Program-made: the position numbers and the translations under genes
NCBI RefSeq assembly: GCF_002886045.1
Contig: NZ_CP025791.1
Coordinates: 3,301,001-3,365,000 of the forward strand
DNA length: 64,000 bases
Direction of reading: 5' to 3'
From: Flavivirga eckloniae
Lineage (GTDB): Bacteria > Bacteroidota > Bacteroidia > Flavobacteriales > Flavobacteriaceae
The notes under the pieces: model-generated
Told to the model about the DNA's origin: nothing
Database searches by the model: none
The model's input: only the letters and a program-made list of their open reading frames with translations
Shown: positions 27,120 to 37,500 of the stretch, piece by piece
How the letters are laid out: every line of letters begins with the position of its first letter
How positions within the stretch are numbered: position 1 is the stretch's first letter

Positions 27120-30100
27120 TTATTTAACCTTCAAAAGTTGAAGTGCTTCATTGTTCCTTAAAATCAAAAGTCCAAGTCCTTTATCCTCTAAAGCTATTTT
27201 TTTTACATTAATGACCTCTCCTTCAACAAATAAACCCTCTAAAAATTGTTTACTAAATCCTTCTTCATCATGTTCTAAATATATTCCATAGCCTGCATCT
27301 TGTCTCGGAGTTTCTACTTCGAAGCCATACAGGTTCCCAAAAAGAAGCAAATCTAAATCTCCATCTTTATTATAATCATGAGGAACAATACTTTTGATAG
27401 TTGTTACTTGAGCTTCATTTACCAATGGTTTTATCTTAAATGTACCATGTCCCTGGTTTTCAAAAAAACTAGAACTGAAATTAGTAGCTTTATGATTCAA
27501 CGCACTACTTATATTTTCTTTACCATAGACGGTCTCTAAATCTGCTAAAGCAAAATCGTGGTAATTTTTGAATTTCTTTTTAATAAATGGCATTTGTTGA
27601 GAACTGCACTCTCTTCCTCTTAGTGGATAGCTTACTCCATCCTGATTGTAGCTAAGCACTATATCAACGGTTCCTGTTTGGTCAAAATCCTTTGCATATA
27701 CCTGAAAAGGGGTTTCTTTAGATGCCTGATATTTTGAATTTAGTCCAAGATTCCCTGCTACAAAATCAATATCTCCATCATTATCAAAGTCTCCAGACTC
27801 CAAACTAAACCACCAGCCAACATTTTCATCTAGATTGGTAAGCGATGTGTCTTTTTTAAACGTTCCATTTTCGTTTTTAAATACAGTAAGTGGCATCCAT
27901 TCACCAACTAATATCAACTCCTTTAAATTATCTGAGTCTATATCCTCCCACTTTGCGTCTGTCACCATCCCTATATTTGCAAGTGCTTTATTTTCTATGA
28001 TAGCGAACTTAAAATCCCCTGAGTTTGACTCGTTTTTTAATAGGAAGCTCGTACCGGCATACGGATATAATCCTGGAGTTTGCCTTCCTCCAACAAAAAG
28101 GTCTGTATCTCCGTCACCATCAAAATCGTGTGGACAGACAACGGAACCACTAACATTCAAACCTGTGGGTAGCACAGTGCTACTTTTAGAAAAAAGCCCT
28201 TTATTGTTTATATACAATCTATCTGAATAGTATATAGAACTTTTGTTAAATTCGTTGCCCCCGCTAACCACATATAAATCTAAGTCACCGTCATTATCGG
28301 CATCAAAAAAAGTGGCATCTACATCTTCATGTTTTTTGTCTTTATTGAAAAGCCTTGTATTTGTTTTAGTAAACTTTCCTGTTTTGTTTTGCACATATAA
28401 AACCCCTGCATAGTTACTGGCTCCTCCAACATAAAAATCATCCAATCCATCACCGTTAACATCCCCTACACAAAGAGCTAGTTTATCTTCAGACATTTTA
28501 TGAGGTAGTAAACGTTCTCTTTCAAAATCATTAAATACGTTTTGATGGTTAAAGTGTTTAATTCCCCTTGTTCTTGCAATGTCTTTAAAATTGTTTTTAG
28601 TTTTTGAAGCAGGTAAAGTTTCAATATCAGACAAAGATGCTTCTGAATGATTTAATATAATTCTTTGATTACTTTTAATATTATTTATTTTCTGTACTTT
28701 ACTATCTGGCCAATAAACTGTTAAGTTCTTAACTTCTTGTAAATTGCCTAACCCAAAATGTAGCATCGTGGTGGTTGATGATTGAAATCCTTTAGTAGTA
28801 TACTGTTCTTTTATTTGAATACCATTAGATGTCTTAAGGGTTACCCGCGCGCCGATACCAAAAAGGTTATTTTTAGGTCCTTTTAAGTTAACCTTTAAAA
28901 AGTTTCCAAGATTTAATTCTCTGCTATTGTTTTTATATATGGTAGCTACATCATCCATATTATTTGTTATTATTTCTAGGTCTCCATCATTATCTAAATC
29001 TGCATAAGTAGCTCCGTTACTAGAACTTATTTTATCGGAACACCAAATTTTATTCTTTTTTTGAAATTGTAAATTTCCTTTGTTCTCATAGAAATAATTT
29101 GCTTTTTTTCTGGACGGCATCCGCTTTAAAATATTTTCATCTCTAAGCTTTTCTAACATAGATTTAACCTCTTTAGGTGCTTCCTCTATTTTTTCAGAAA
29201 AGACTTTTTCTTTATTTTGTCTATAGTGAATAAAGTCTACATTTCTAAAATCTCGCTTAATTCCATTAGAAACAAAAAGGTCCTTATCTCCGTCATTATC
29301 AATATCAAAAAACAACGGTCCCCAGCTCCAATCTGTGCTCGATATGCCCGAAAGAAAAGAAACATCTGAAAATGCCGGGGTATTATCAATAGGCCTGACT
29401 CCATTGTTAATTTGAAGTGTATTGTACATATATTGATAATGTAACCCTTTACTAACAAAATCATTAAACTGTTCTGGGTTCATCCCACTCATACTTGCCT
29501 TGATACTGTAATTGTCTTCAGGGGCCATATCTAAAGTTATGAAGTCCAACCAACCATCATTATTGAAATCTGCTATATCATTACCCATTGAAAAGTTGGA
29601 TGCATGACCTGTTGATGTTTTGAAAACTTCTTTGAATGTCCCATCGCATTGGTTCATATAAATTCTATCATTTGCAGCATAATCATGACTAACCAGTACA
29701 TCCGGCCAAGTATCATTATTCAAATCACCTATACTTAATCCGAGGCCAAAGCCAATTCCATCATTAATCAACCCTACTTCATCAGAGACATCATAAAATT
29801 TATTATTATCATTCCTGAACAACCTATCACTTGTTAATGGGGATTTTTCTTTTAAATAGTTATCAATATCATATAAAACCTTGGTGTCTGTGTTATGATT
29901 AATCAGAAACATATCCAGGTCTCCATCTTTATCATAATCAAAAAATGCTGCCTGGGTTGAGTAGTGCGGAAGGTCTAAAAGATAATCTTTGGCTTGTTCT
30001 TTAAAAATCGGCACGCCAGCTTCATTAATTCCCTGACTAACATATAACTCATTTCTTCTTACATCTGAATGTATAAATGGTCCTGATTTGCAAACATATA

Positions 30101-30530
30101 TATCTAAAAAACCATCTTGATTAATATCTACAGTGGCAACCCCTAAAGATAATCCTTCAGTACCTTTAACCTTTGAAATATTGGTAACATCTGTAAACTG
30201 CAGATTGCCTTTATTTAAATACAATTTGTTGGTATTTTGGTTAGAGATAAAGTATAAATCTACTAATCCGTCATTATTAAAATCTGCGGCTGAAACTCCT
30301 GCCCCATTGTATATATATTCATAGTTTAAGGCATTCATTTCAACACTTTCTGAAATTTTATTATTAAAGACTATTTTTGAAATAGAATCACTTAAAACTT
30401 CAAATAATTTCTTATTACTTCCTTCGGTAGTTCTAAAACCATGCGATTGGTTGTTAGTTTTATTACAGCTAATTATTGTCGCTAAAAAAACTAATTGTAT
30501 GAGCCATATGAAAACTTTTTTTTCTCCCAT
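27120..30530 (-). CDS. FG-GAP/VCBS repeat lipoprotein with ASPIC/UnbV domain
   Basis: 1136-residue lipoprotein (LVFLATIISCNKT). Two sets of FG-GAP/VCBS blades with Ca2+-binding DxNxDGxxD loops (DFNNDGLVD, DINQDGFLD, DYDKDGDLD, DVNGDGLDD, DFDGDGDTD) flank an ASPIC/UnbV domain at residues about 545-620 (GIGARVTLKTSNG, FGLGNLQEV, VYWPDSK). Proteins of this architecture commonly follow susCD pairs in Flavobacteriia and are thought to be surface exposed; their biochemical role is not settled. It lies 91 bp past the SusD gene and is probably part of the same outer-membrane complex or its transcript. Confidence 0.85.
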   Translation of the reverse strand: MGEKKVFIWLIQLVFLATIISCNKTNNQSHGFRTTEGSNKKLFEVLSDSISKIVFNNKISESVEMNALNYEYIYNGAGVSAADFNNDGLVDLYFISNQNTNKLYLNKGNLQFTDVTNISKVKGTEGLSLGVATVDINQDGFLDIYVCKSGPFIHSDVRRNELYVSQGINEAGVPIFKEQAKDYLLDLPHYSTQAAFFDYDKDGDLDMFLINHNTDTKVLYDIDNYLKEKSPLTSDRLFRNDNNKFYDVSDEVGLINDGIGFGLGLSIGDLNNDTWPDVLVSHDYAANDRIYMNQCDGTFKEVFKTSTGHASNFSMGNDIADFNNDGWLDFITLDMAPEDNYSIKASMSGMNPEQFNDFVSKGLHYQYMYNTLQINNGVRPIDNTPAFSDVSFLSGISSTDWSWGPLFFDIDNDGDKDLFVSNGIKRDFRNVDFIHYRQNKEKVFSEKIEEAPKEVKSMLEKLRDENILKRMPSRKKANYFYENKGNLQFQKKNKIWCSDKISSSNGATYADLDNDGDLEIITNNMDDVATIYKNNSRELNLGNFLKVNLKGPKNNLFGIGARVTLKTSNGIQIKEQYTTKGFQSSTTTMLHFGLGNLQEVKNLTVYWPDSKVQKINNIKSNQRIILNHSEASLSDIETLPASKTKNNFKDIARTRGIKHFNHQNVFNDFERERLLPHKMSEDKLALCVGDVNGDGLDDFYVGGASNYAGVLYVQNKTGKFTKTNTRLFNKDKKHEDVDATFFDADNDGDLDLYVVSGGNEFNKSSIYYSDRLYINNKGLFSKSSTVLPTGLNVSGSVVCPHDFDGDGDTDLFVGGRQTPGLYPYAGTSFLLKNESNSGDFKFAIIENKALANIGMVTDAKWEDIDSDNLKELILVGEWMPLTVFKNENGTFKKDTSLTNLDENVGWWFSLESGDFDNDGDIDFVAGNLGLNSKYQASKETPFQVYAKDFDQTGTVDIVLSYNQDGVSYPLRGRECSSQQMPFIKKKFKNYHDFALADLETVYGKENISSALNHKATNFSSSFFENQGHGTFKIKPLVNEAQVTTIKSIVPHDYNKDGDLDLLLFGNLYGFEVETPRQDAGYGIYLEHDEEGFSKQFLEGLFVEGEVINVKKIALEDKGLGLLILRNNEALQLLKVK

Positions 30531-30621
30531 AAAGAAAAATATTATTGTAATAAAACAAGGGGTGATAGTCCCCTTGTTTTCCTGATTAATTCAAACTATA
30601 AAAAAACTAAAACCAAACTAA

Positions 30622-32442
30622 TTAATAATTAGGATTTTGAGGTATATTAACATCTCCAGCAGCATCAATTTCTGCTTGAGGTATTGGCCACAGATAATCT
30701 CTATTAGGAGTAAAAAGCCTAGTTTCTAAATCTCTATAACTATGATCGCCTTTTTCTTTTCTTGGTTCAATAGGAGCTCCAGGATAAGTTACATACCCAT
30801 CATCATCTATATTTGGAATTAAGCCTAAATCTCCACCAATTACACTAAATCCATTTGCAGGTCCTCCTACGGCTGTTCCATTCATTACTTTTTCAGCAAT
30901 ACCCCACCTTCTAATATCGAATAAACGGAATCCTTCATCAGCTAACTCAACTTTACGTTCACGCCTAATTATTTTTCTAAGCTCCGCTTGATCCATGGTT
31001 GTTACTTCTGGATAAGGAATGCCAGAACCGTTATACGCACGCTCCCTCACTAAATTAATAGCATCTAATGTAGATTGGTCGATATTTCCAGATTCTATTT
31101 TAGCTTCAGCATAATTTAACAACACCTCGCCATAACGTATTAAAATTATTGGATGCTCTGCATTTACAGGTCTTACTGCAAGCTCTCCTTTTAAGGCAGG
31201 TTCATCAGAGAATTTTTTCCAAAAATAACCAGTGAATGATGTGAACCTATTAGCACCACCGCTATTATATGTTTTAAAAGTTCCTGTTACAGGATCCATA
31301 ACATTATCGGTTATGGTTACACCTGCCGGATTCGCTGAATTTGGATTAAAAACACGCTCTACTCTTTCTCCATTCTCTATCCTCCAACACCCTAAACTAT
31401 CACTATGCTGCCAAGTTTCATGGTTAGTCCATACATCTCCAGGTGTTACTATACTTGCCTTTAATCTTGGGTCTCTATTCTCAAAAGGATTTGCTGGATC
31501 GAAAGCTGGATCTTCATCTATTGGTAATCCATTTATAGTTTCGTAAGTATCTAATGTTTGCTGTAATGGCACTAATTGGCACCAACCTCCAAAACGCGAT
31601 CCTTGCCTTACAGATAAGCCATGTGTTTTTGTACCATCTGCAAAATTAATACTCAATAAAACTTCTTCAGAATCAATACTTGCTGCTGTAAATAAAGATT
31701 CATAATCAGAATGAAGCGTTATACCTGTATTCTGAACAGCTTGAGCCTTACTTATTGCAAGATCGTAATTACCATTATATAAAGCTATTCTTGAAGCTAA
31801 GGCATTAGCTGCATTAGCAGACGCTCTACCTCTTTCTTGAACATCATTTGGTAATATACTTGCTACAGTTTCTAAATCAGCTAATATATTAGTGACTATT
31901 TCTGCTTTAGGTGTTCTAGATAAAACTAAACCTTCATCATTTAATGACGTTATTACATCTGTTCTAAATGGCACATCTCCGTATAATTCAATTAAGTAAC
32001 TATAGAAAAAGGCTCTTAAAAATAATGCTTCTGCACGAATTTCACTAAACCTGTCAACGTTACTAACTTCTTCCGCTCTAGACATATTTTGTAACAACGT
32101 ATTAGCGCGTTGTACACCAATATAAAAATTAGACCAAAAGCCTGTACTTATACCACTAGTTGAAGACAAACTACCTTGAGTTACATCTGCAGTACCAGCT
32201 ACATTACCTCTACTAAAACCCAAATCGGTTGAGTGGTCCAGAACCTGAGGAAAAGGTACAGCCCTAACATATGCTAAGCTTTCATATACGCCAGCCAAAG
32301 CAATTTCTAATTCAGCTTCTGTAGAGAAAAAATTAGTATCTGCAGGAGCACTTGGGTCTTCTAAATTCAAAACTGTGTCTTCACAACTAGAAATTATAGT
32401 TGCAATGAAACACAAAACAAGAATAAATTTTATTTTTTTCAT
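30622..32442 (-). CDS. SusD/RagB-family glycan-binding lipoprotein
   Basis: 606-residue outer-membrane lipoprotein (FIATIISSCEDTVLNLEDP lipobox). It shows the SusD pattern: an N-terminal helical TPR-like region (AEALFLRAFFYSYLIELYGDVPF), a central binding region, and the C-terminal RReRkvELaDEGfRlfDirRWG block here written RRERKVELADEGFRLFDIRR. It captures oligosaccharides at the surface and lids the SusC channel. It is 17 bp downstream of susC. Confidence 0.95.
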   Translation of the reverse strand: MKKIKFILVLCFIATIISSCEDTVLNLEDPSAPADTNFFSTEAELEIALAGVYESLAYVRAVPFPQVLDHSTDLGFSRGNVAGTADVTQGSLSSTSGISTGFWSNFYIGVQRANTLLQNMSRAEEVSNVDRFSEIRAEALFLRAFFYSYLIELYGDVPFRTDVITSLNDEGLVLSRTPKAEIVTNILADLETVASILPNDVQERGRASANAANALASRIALYNGNYDLAISKAQAVQNTGITLHSDYESLFTAASIDSEEVLLSINFADGTKTHGLSVRQGSRFGGWCQLVPLQQTLDTYETINGLPIDEDPAFDPANPFENRDPRLKASIVTPGDVWTNHETWQHSDSLGCWRIENGERVERVFNPNSANPAGVTITDNVMDPVTGTFKTYNSGGANRFTSFTGYFWKKFSDEPALKGELAVRPVNAEHPIILIRYGEVLLNYAEAKIESGNIDQSTLDAINLVRERAYNGSGIPYPEVTTMDQAELRKIIRRERKVELADEGFRLFDIRRWGIAEKVMNGTAVGGPANGFSVIGGDLGLIPNIDDDGYVTYPGAPIEPRKEKGDHSYRDLETRLFTPNRDYLWPIPQAEIDAAGDVNIPQNPNY

Positions 32443-32459
32443 TTTATAACATTTTTTAA

Positions 32460-35400
32460 TTAAAATCCAATATTTAAACCTGCTGTATATACCTTAGATA
32501 CAGGATAAAAATCACCAGTATTAAAGTTTGGTATTAGTGGATCAATGCCATCAGGCATCTTATCAAAAGTGAATAAATTTTGACCTGAGATATAAATTCT
32601 GATATTATTAACATTTAGCTTTTTTATTAAATCTTGAGGCAATTTATATCCTAAAGTAATGTTTCTTACTCTCACATAAGACGCATCATGAGTCCAAGTT
32701 TCATTAACCCTCCAATTATGGTGAGCACTTAAAGCTGTTGGCCTTGGTAATGAAGCATCTGTATTTGTTGGAGTCCAATAATCTAATTGCCATTTTTGAA
32801 TTTTACCCGCATTGAAGAAAGACCATCCTGCATCTTGACTTAAATACACATCTCTGCCACTAACGCCCAATACAGAGACAAATAGATCAAACCCTTTATA
32901 ATTAGCAAAGACATCAAAGCCCCAGTTATTAGTATCAATATCACTACCTATTACTGTACGATCATCATTATTAATAATACCGTCGTTATTAAGATCTACA
33001 TACTTAATATCTCCTGGTTGAATTGCTCCAAAAGCTGGCACTGGCAAACCTGAATTTAAATCACCTCCTGTAAAATCACTTTCCTGATATAAACCATCTT
33101 CTTTAAAACCAAATATTGAGTTGATACTTTCTCCAACTCTGATAATTCTATCTCCTGGAGGCAATTCATTTAGCCCACCTAAATCTGTAACTTTATTATC
33201 AACAACTGAATAATTAGCATTAAATCCATATGTAAAATGATCTCCTATAGAGTCTTGCCACCCTATAGAAAAATCCCATCCTTTATTTTGCACTTCACCT
33301 GCATTTTGTGGAGGAACGGATGCAAAACCTGTAGATGGTTGTAATGTAACACCTAGTAATATATCTTTAGTTGTCCTAACATAATATTCTCCTGTAAATG
33401 TTAGTCTTTTGCTAAATAAAGAAGCATCGACTCCTATATTATATGTTTCACTTCTTTCCCATTGTAATTCTGAATTTGCTAAATTAGGTTGTGCACCTCC
33501 AACTGTGGGAACACCACCCAGAACGGGGTTTGCGTTTCCTACACCAAATTGCGATTGATAAATAAAATTTCTTGGGAAAGCAAGAGGATTACCAAAATAA
33601 TCAAGAATTGTTGCGCCATTAAATTGACGGTTTTCAAAAATAAATTGATTCCCTAATTGACCCCAGGAAGTTCTAAGTTTTAAACTCGAAACAAAAGAGT
33701 CTTCAGGAAAAAAATCTTCATCTGATATACGCCAACCAACTGAAAGCGATGGAAATGTGGCTGCTCTAAACCCATCTGAAAATCGAGAAGAAGCATCTCT
33801 TCTTACGTTAGCTTCAAATAAGTATTTACCTTTGTATGAATAGTTTACTCTACCAAATACAGATTCTAAACCACTTAGTGTAGCTCTACCATAGTTTTGC
33901 GAAGTATCAGCATCTCCATTATCTAAAGTACGGAAATCAGGTAAAATAAAACCTCCTCTACTTGCACCCCATGTTTCAGATTGGGTTTTTAAAAATTCGT
34001 AACCTACCAAGCCAGATAAACTATGATCTCCAAAATCTTTACTGTAATTTATAACAATATTAAAGTTATCTGCAAACCTTTCCTGTGTTTCCTTGGCAAC
34101 TGAAGATAAACCGAGTTGTACAGGTTCTGCAGTAGAACTACTTTTCCATACCCAAGGACGGTTAAAATCATCACGATTTATACTTGTATACTGTGGTGAG
34201 TAAGTTGCCGATATTGATAAATCTTCTATAGGTCTGTATGTTGCCTTAATAACACCTCTAAAGTAATTAGTAATTCTTTCATCTTGAGACCCACTATTAA
34301 CAAGTGCGATTGAGTTTCCTCCACTGAAACCTTCCCCCCAGGAACCATCGTCATTAATAGCTATAAATAAAGGCTGCAAACGGTTAGCTTGACGCGTTAC
34401 ATTCTGAAGGTTTGCAGGTTGGTTGTTAACTTCTCGTCTAAAATTCAAGTCAAAGGAAATATCAATTTTATTACCTAATTTTAAATCGGTATTAAATCTT
34501 CCGCTAACTCTTTCGAAATCAAAATTAGGTATATTTCCTTCTTGATTCATGTAAGACACAGAGGCTGCAATTTTTGCTTTTTCAGAACCTCCTCTAACAC
34601 TAAGGTTATGGTAATGCTGAAAACCTGGTTCAGAAAATAATAAATCTAACCAATCTGTATCTGGTAATGCTTCTGTTCCTAAACCAACGCCAGCTCTGTA
34701 TTGATCTAAAACAGAATCCGGGAAAGCTCCTGGGTCAGCATCATTAAATGCTTGCATGTATTCTAGAGCATTAGCAAACTCAAAGTTTTGGGTTTGTCCT
34801 TGCACACCAAAATAGGTATTGTAAGTAGTTTTTAAAATACCTTCCTTACCTCTATTTGTAGTTATTAGTATAACACCGTTTGAAGCTCTAGATCCATAGA
34901 TTGCTGCTGCCGAAGCATCTTTTAAAACAGAAATAGATTTAATATCACTTGGATCTATACCATTTATATCATCAGGAATTCCATCTACTAAAATAAGAGG
35001 GTTGTTATTTGCTCCCGATCCTATTGTCCCAAGACCTCTAATACGTATAGTAGCTCCATCACCACCAGGTTGTCCACTACTTTGTGTAGCACTTAATCCT
35101 GGTACTAATCCAGCTAAAGCCTGAGAGGTTTGCAAAACTGGTTGTCGGGCAATTTCTGAAGCGTTAATCGTTTCTACAGAACCAGTAAGATTGACTTTCC
35201 TTTGTGTTCCATACCCCACGACAACTACCTCATTTAAGCGAGCAGCATCTTCGATTAGAGTGACATCAATCTTAGTTCTACCATTTAGAGGAATACGTTG
35301 AGTTAACATGCCTACAAATGAAAAAACTAATGTAGCATCATCATTTACGGTAATACTGTAATTACCATCAAAATCGGCTTGAACCCCATTAGAAGTTCCT

Positions 35401-35534
35401 GCCTCTAAAATGTTTGTTCCCGGAAGTGGAACTCCTTGTTCATCAGTAACTATTCCTGTTACCGTTTTTTGTTGAGCCCATCCAGACAAACAAAAACTCA
35501 ACAGACCAATTACTAAAGTGTAATTTAGTTTCAT
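32460..35534 (-). CDS. SusC/RagA-family TonB-dependent outer-membrane transporter
   Basis: 1024-residue TonB-dependent receptor. Signal peptide about 1-20 (cleavage after GWA), then a carboxypeptidase-regulatory-like domain (VTGIVTDEQGVPLPGTNIL), the TonB-box/plug segment VVVVGYGTQRKVNLTGSV, the plug motif ILVDGIPDDINGIDPSDI with SAAAIYGSRASNGVILITT, and a long beta-barrel ending in an aromatic terminus (GLNIGF). It imports oligosaccharides across the outer membrane with SusD. It is the first gene of its operon and faces a divergent LacI regulator across 410 bp that hold three operator-like sites. Confidence 0.97.
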   Translation of the reverse strand: MKLNYTLVIGLLSFCLSGWAQQKTVTGIVTDEQGVPLPGTNILEAGTSNGVQADFDGNYSITVNDDATLVFSFVGMLTQRIPLNGRTKIDVTLIEDAARLNEVVVVGYGTQRKVNLTGSVETINASEIARQPVLQTSQALAGLVPGLSATQSSGQPGGDGATIRIRGLGTIGSGANNNPLILVDGIPDDINGIDPSDIKSISVLKDASAAAIYGSRASNGVILITTNRGKEGILKTTYNTYFGVQGQTQNFEFANALEYMQAFNDADPGAFPDSVLDQYRAGVGLGTEALPDTDWLDLLFSEPGFQHYHNLSVRGGSEKAKIAASVSYMNQEGNIPNFDFERVSGRFNTDLKLGNKIDISFDLNFRREVNNQPANLQNVTRQANRLQPLFIAINDDGSWGEGFSGGNSIALVNSGSQDERITNYFRGVIKATYRPIEDLSISATYSPQYTSINRDDFNRPWVWKSSSTAEPVQLGLSSVAKETQERFADNFNIVINYSKDFGDHSLSGLVGYEFLKTQSETWGASRGGFILPDFRTLDNGDADTSQNYGRATLSGLESVFGRVNYSYKGKYLFEANVRRDASSRFSDGFRAATFPSLSVGWRISDEDFFPEDSFVSSLKLRTSWGQLGNQFIFENRQFNGATILDYFGNPLAFPRNFIYQSQFGVGNANPVLGGVPTVGGAQPNLANSELQWERSETYNIGVDASLFSKRLTFTGEYYVRTTKDILLGVTLQPSTGFASVPPQNAGEVQNKGWDFSIGWQDSIGDHFTYGFNANYSVVDNKVTDLGGLNELPPGDRIIRVGESINSIFGFKEDGLYQESDFTGGDLNSGLPVPAFGAIQPGDIKYVDLNNDGIINNDDRTVIGSDIDTNNWGFDVFANYKGFDLFVSVLGVSGRDVYLSQDAGWSFFNAGKIQKWQLDYWTPTNTDASLPRPTALSAHHNWRVNETWTHDASYVRVRNITLGYKLPQDLIKKLNVNNIRIYISGQNLFTFDKMPDGIDPLIPNFNTGDFYPVSKVYTAGLNIGF

Positions 35535-35944
35535 AAAATTTTAGTTTTATTTAGTTAAAATATTTGGTCTAAAATTATATGCACTAAAGGTTGAAAATGC
35601 TATTTCTGCCAAAAGAATAAATAAAAACGTTTTCGGAAACGTTTTCGAAATCCGGTAACGTTTTCGAAATTAACAAATTAGTAAAGAAACATGTTATTTG
35701 AAAGCTGCAGCCTATCTTTAAAATAAATGAATTATTTTTACAGTATATGGGCATTTCGTAGATGATAAAGAGAGGTTTTTCCGTTAAAAAATGAGATAAA
35801 CACTTTTGTAGGAAAAACTTAAATTTCTCTTTGATAGAATTGCTTTATGAAAACAAAAACCTTTTTTCGAATTACTTTCGGAAATTTATAAATTGAAGCA
35901 ATCATTACTATTTTGTTTCAACAAGTCAACAAAGAATTATATAT
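35535..35944. other. Divergent intergenic region between susC and lacI-type regulator
   Basis: 410 bp with no credible gene. It contains the three ACGTTTTCG operator copies at 35622-35666. No perfect TAnnTTTG box was found for susC. A weakly related element (TTCGAATTACTTTCGG) lies near 35868-35883, closer to the regulator gene. Confidence 0.6.
35622..35666. promoter_or_regulatory. Triple LacI-type operator upstream of susC
   Basis: Three copies of ACGTTTTCG occur at 35627-35635, 35639-35647 and 35658-35666. The middle one forms CGGAAACGTTTTCG (one change from the perfect SSS-operon palindrome) and the last CGGTAACGTTTTCG (two changes). Centres are 12 and 19 bp apart, so the first two overlap and cannot be occupied together. 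They lie 88-132 bp upstream of the susC start, in the region shared with the divergent regulator gene. Confidence 0.72.
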
Positions 35945-36973
35945 ATGAAGCACGTAACCATTAAAGATGTTGCTAAGTACTTAAATGTATCTGTTTCCAC
36001 CGTATCTAGAGCTTTTAATGATAAGTATGATATTAGGAAAGAAACAAAAGAGCTTATACTAAAAACAGCCGAAGAAATGGGATATCACCCTAACCCGATA
36101 GCAAAGAAGTTAAGCCAGAACAGATCTCTGAATATCGGTGTTGTAGTTCCTGAATTCATTAACGAGTATTATTCTGAAGTTATTATAGCGTTACAAGAAT
36201 CCTTAGTTTCCAAAGGATATCAGGTATTGGTCATGCAATCTGATGAAAACGAGAAACAGGAATTAAAAAACGTAAAGACTCTAATATACGACATGGTTGA
36301 CGGTTTATTGATTGCCCCTACAATTGGGCATGAAAATATTTCTTACTATTTAAAAAGAATTAATGACGGGTATCCAATTGTATTTTTAAACCGAGTGGAT
36401 GAATCTATACCTGCTTCTAAAGTTATCTTCAACAATATAAAATGGAGTTTTTTCGCTACTGAGCATCTCATAAGACAGAAATATGAGAAGATTTATCACC
36501 TGTCAGGCTACAGGGATCTATGTGTTTCAAAAGAACGTATTGAAGGATTTAAAAAAGCTATGAATAAGCATAAAATATCGAAGGAGAATTATAAAATTAT
36601 AGAAGCAGGCTTATTAGCAAAGGAAGGTAAGGAGGTCATTGAAGACTTAATTTTTCACCACGATATACCTGATGCAATTTTTTGTGTAAACGATATGGTA
36701 GCTTTTGGAGCCATTAAAAAATTAAAAGACAATGGCTATAGAGTGCCAGAAGATGTGGCTATTATCGGTTTTACAGAAACCCGAATGGCAGAATTAGTAA
36801 CACCACAATTAAGTAGCGTTAAACAACCTACTTACGAAATGGCAAAAGCCGCTGGAGAACTTTTACTAAAAAAAATAAATAACAATGAAATCCCTGATGA
36901 AACTATAATTATGAACGGAGAATTAAATATTAGAAAATCTTCTGTAAAGGGAAATTTAACTGAGCTCCTTTAA
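35945..36973 (+). CDS. LacI-family transcriptional regulator
   Basis: 342-residue DNA-binding protein. An N-terminal helix-turn-helix with the LacI signature TIKDVAKYLNVSVSTVSRAF and hinge helix NPIAKKLSQNRS is followed by a periplasmic-binding-like effector domain (IGVVVPEF, DAIFCVNDMVAFGAIKKL, VAIIGFTE). It is divergent from susC and the only regulator in the carbohydrate region. By its family it should bind palindromes with a central CG, matching the CGAAAACGTTTTCG-type sites at 10304, 26905 and 35622. The effector is probably a sugar released from the glycan (inference). Confidence 0.95.
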   Translation: MKHVTIKDVAKYLNVSVSTVSRAFNDKYDIRKETKELILKTAEEMGYHPNPIAKKLSQNRSLNIGVVVPEFINEYYSEVIIALQESLVSKGYQVLVMQSDENEKQELKNVKTLIYDMVDGLLIAPTIGHENISYYLKRINDGYPIVFLNRVDESIPASKVIFNNIKWSFFATEHLIRQKYEKIYHLSGYRDLCVSKERIEGFKKAMNKHKISKENYKIIEAGLLAKEGKEVIEDLIFHHDIPDAIFCVNDMVAFGAIKKLKDNGYRVPEDVAIIGFTETRMAELVTPQLSSVKQPTYEMAKAAGELLLKKINNNEIPDETIIMNGELNIRKSSVKGNLTELL

Positions 36974-37500
36974 GGCTATAAATATATCCATTCACCAGCC
37001 TCTTTGTTTTATGTTTATTTAAATTTTGTCAGACTTAACATCTTAACCCTTCTTGAATGAAGGCTACACAATTTTGAAATGTTTTGATTAATCTCAAAAA
37101 ATTTGAATTAACAAAAATATCCGTGTTTTTCTTTCACTCTTTTTTTGGCACCTATTATACTGTCATTGCAATACCTAGCAGAAATAAAGACTTTTCAGAA
37201 GCTTTTTAAGCACACGTTTAGACACAATTATTGATGAAAAAAACCCAGTGCTATTGAACCCAAATAAACTAGATGATTTTTGTATGCAAGTTCGTTTCCT
37301 ATAAAAAGCTGAGTTCTGGCCTAAAGTGACACGATTAGACAATGACCAAGATGAAAATAATTATGTAAAAAAGAAAAAAAAGATTAGAGGAAAAGGTTTT
37401 GATATCACTTAATGATTGTGAAAGTGTAGTCATTGCTATTGAAAATAAGAAACTATCTTGAAACTCTTTATTTGTTGTACCTATGTTGTACCTGAGAAAT
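36974..37500. other. Gene-poor interval between regulator and tRNA-Leu
   Basis: About 530 AT-rich bases with no convincing reading frame, RNA gene or repeat. It separates the carbohydrate locus from the housekeeping region. Lying next to a tRNA 3' end it could be eroded island sequence, but I recognise no integrase remnant. Confidence 0.5.

Noticed and set aside
27835-28230. Plus-strand open frame of 131 codons
   Set aside because: Antisense to the FG-GAP/ASPIC lipoprotein; composition reflects the complementary repeats.
35535-35621. Standard -33/-7 promoter for susC
   Set aside because: No TAnnTTTG with TTTG at proper spacing could be found, so no promoter is claimed.
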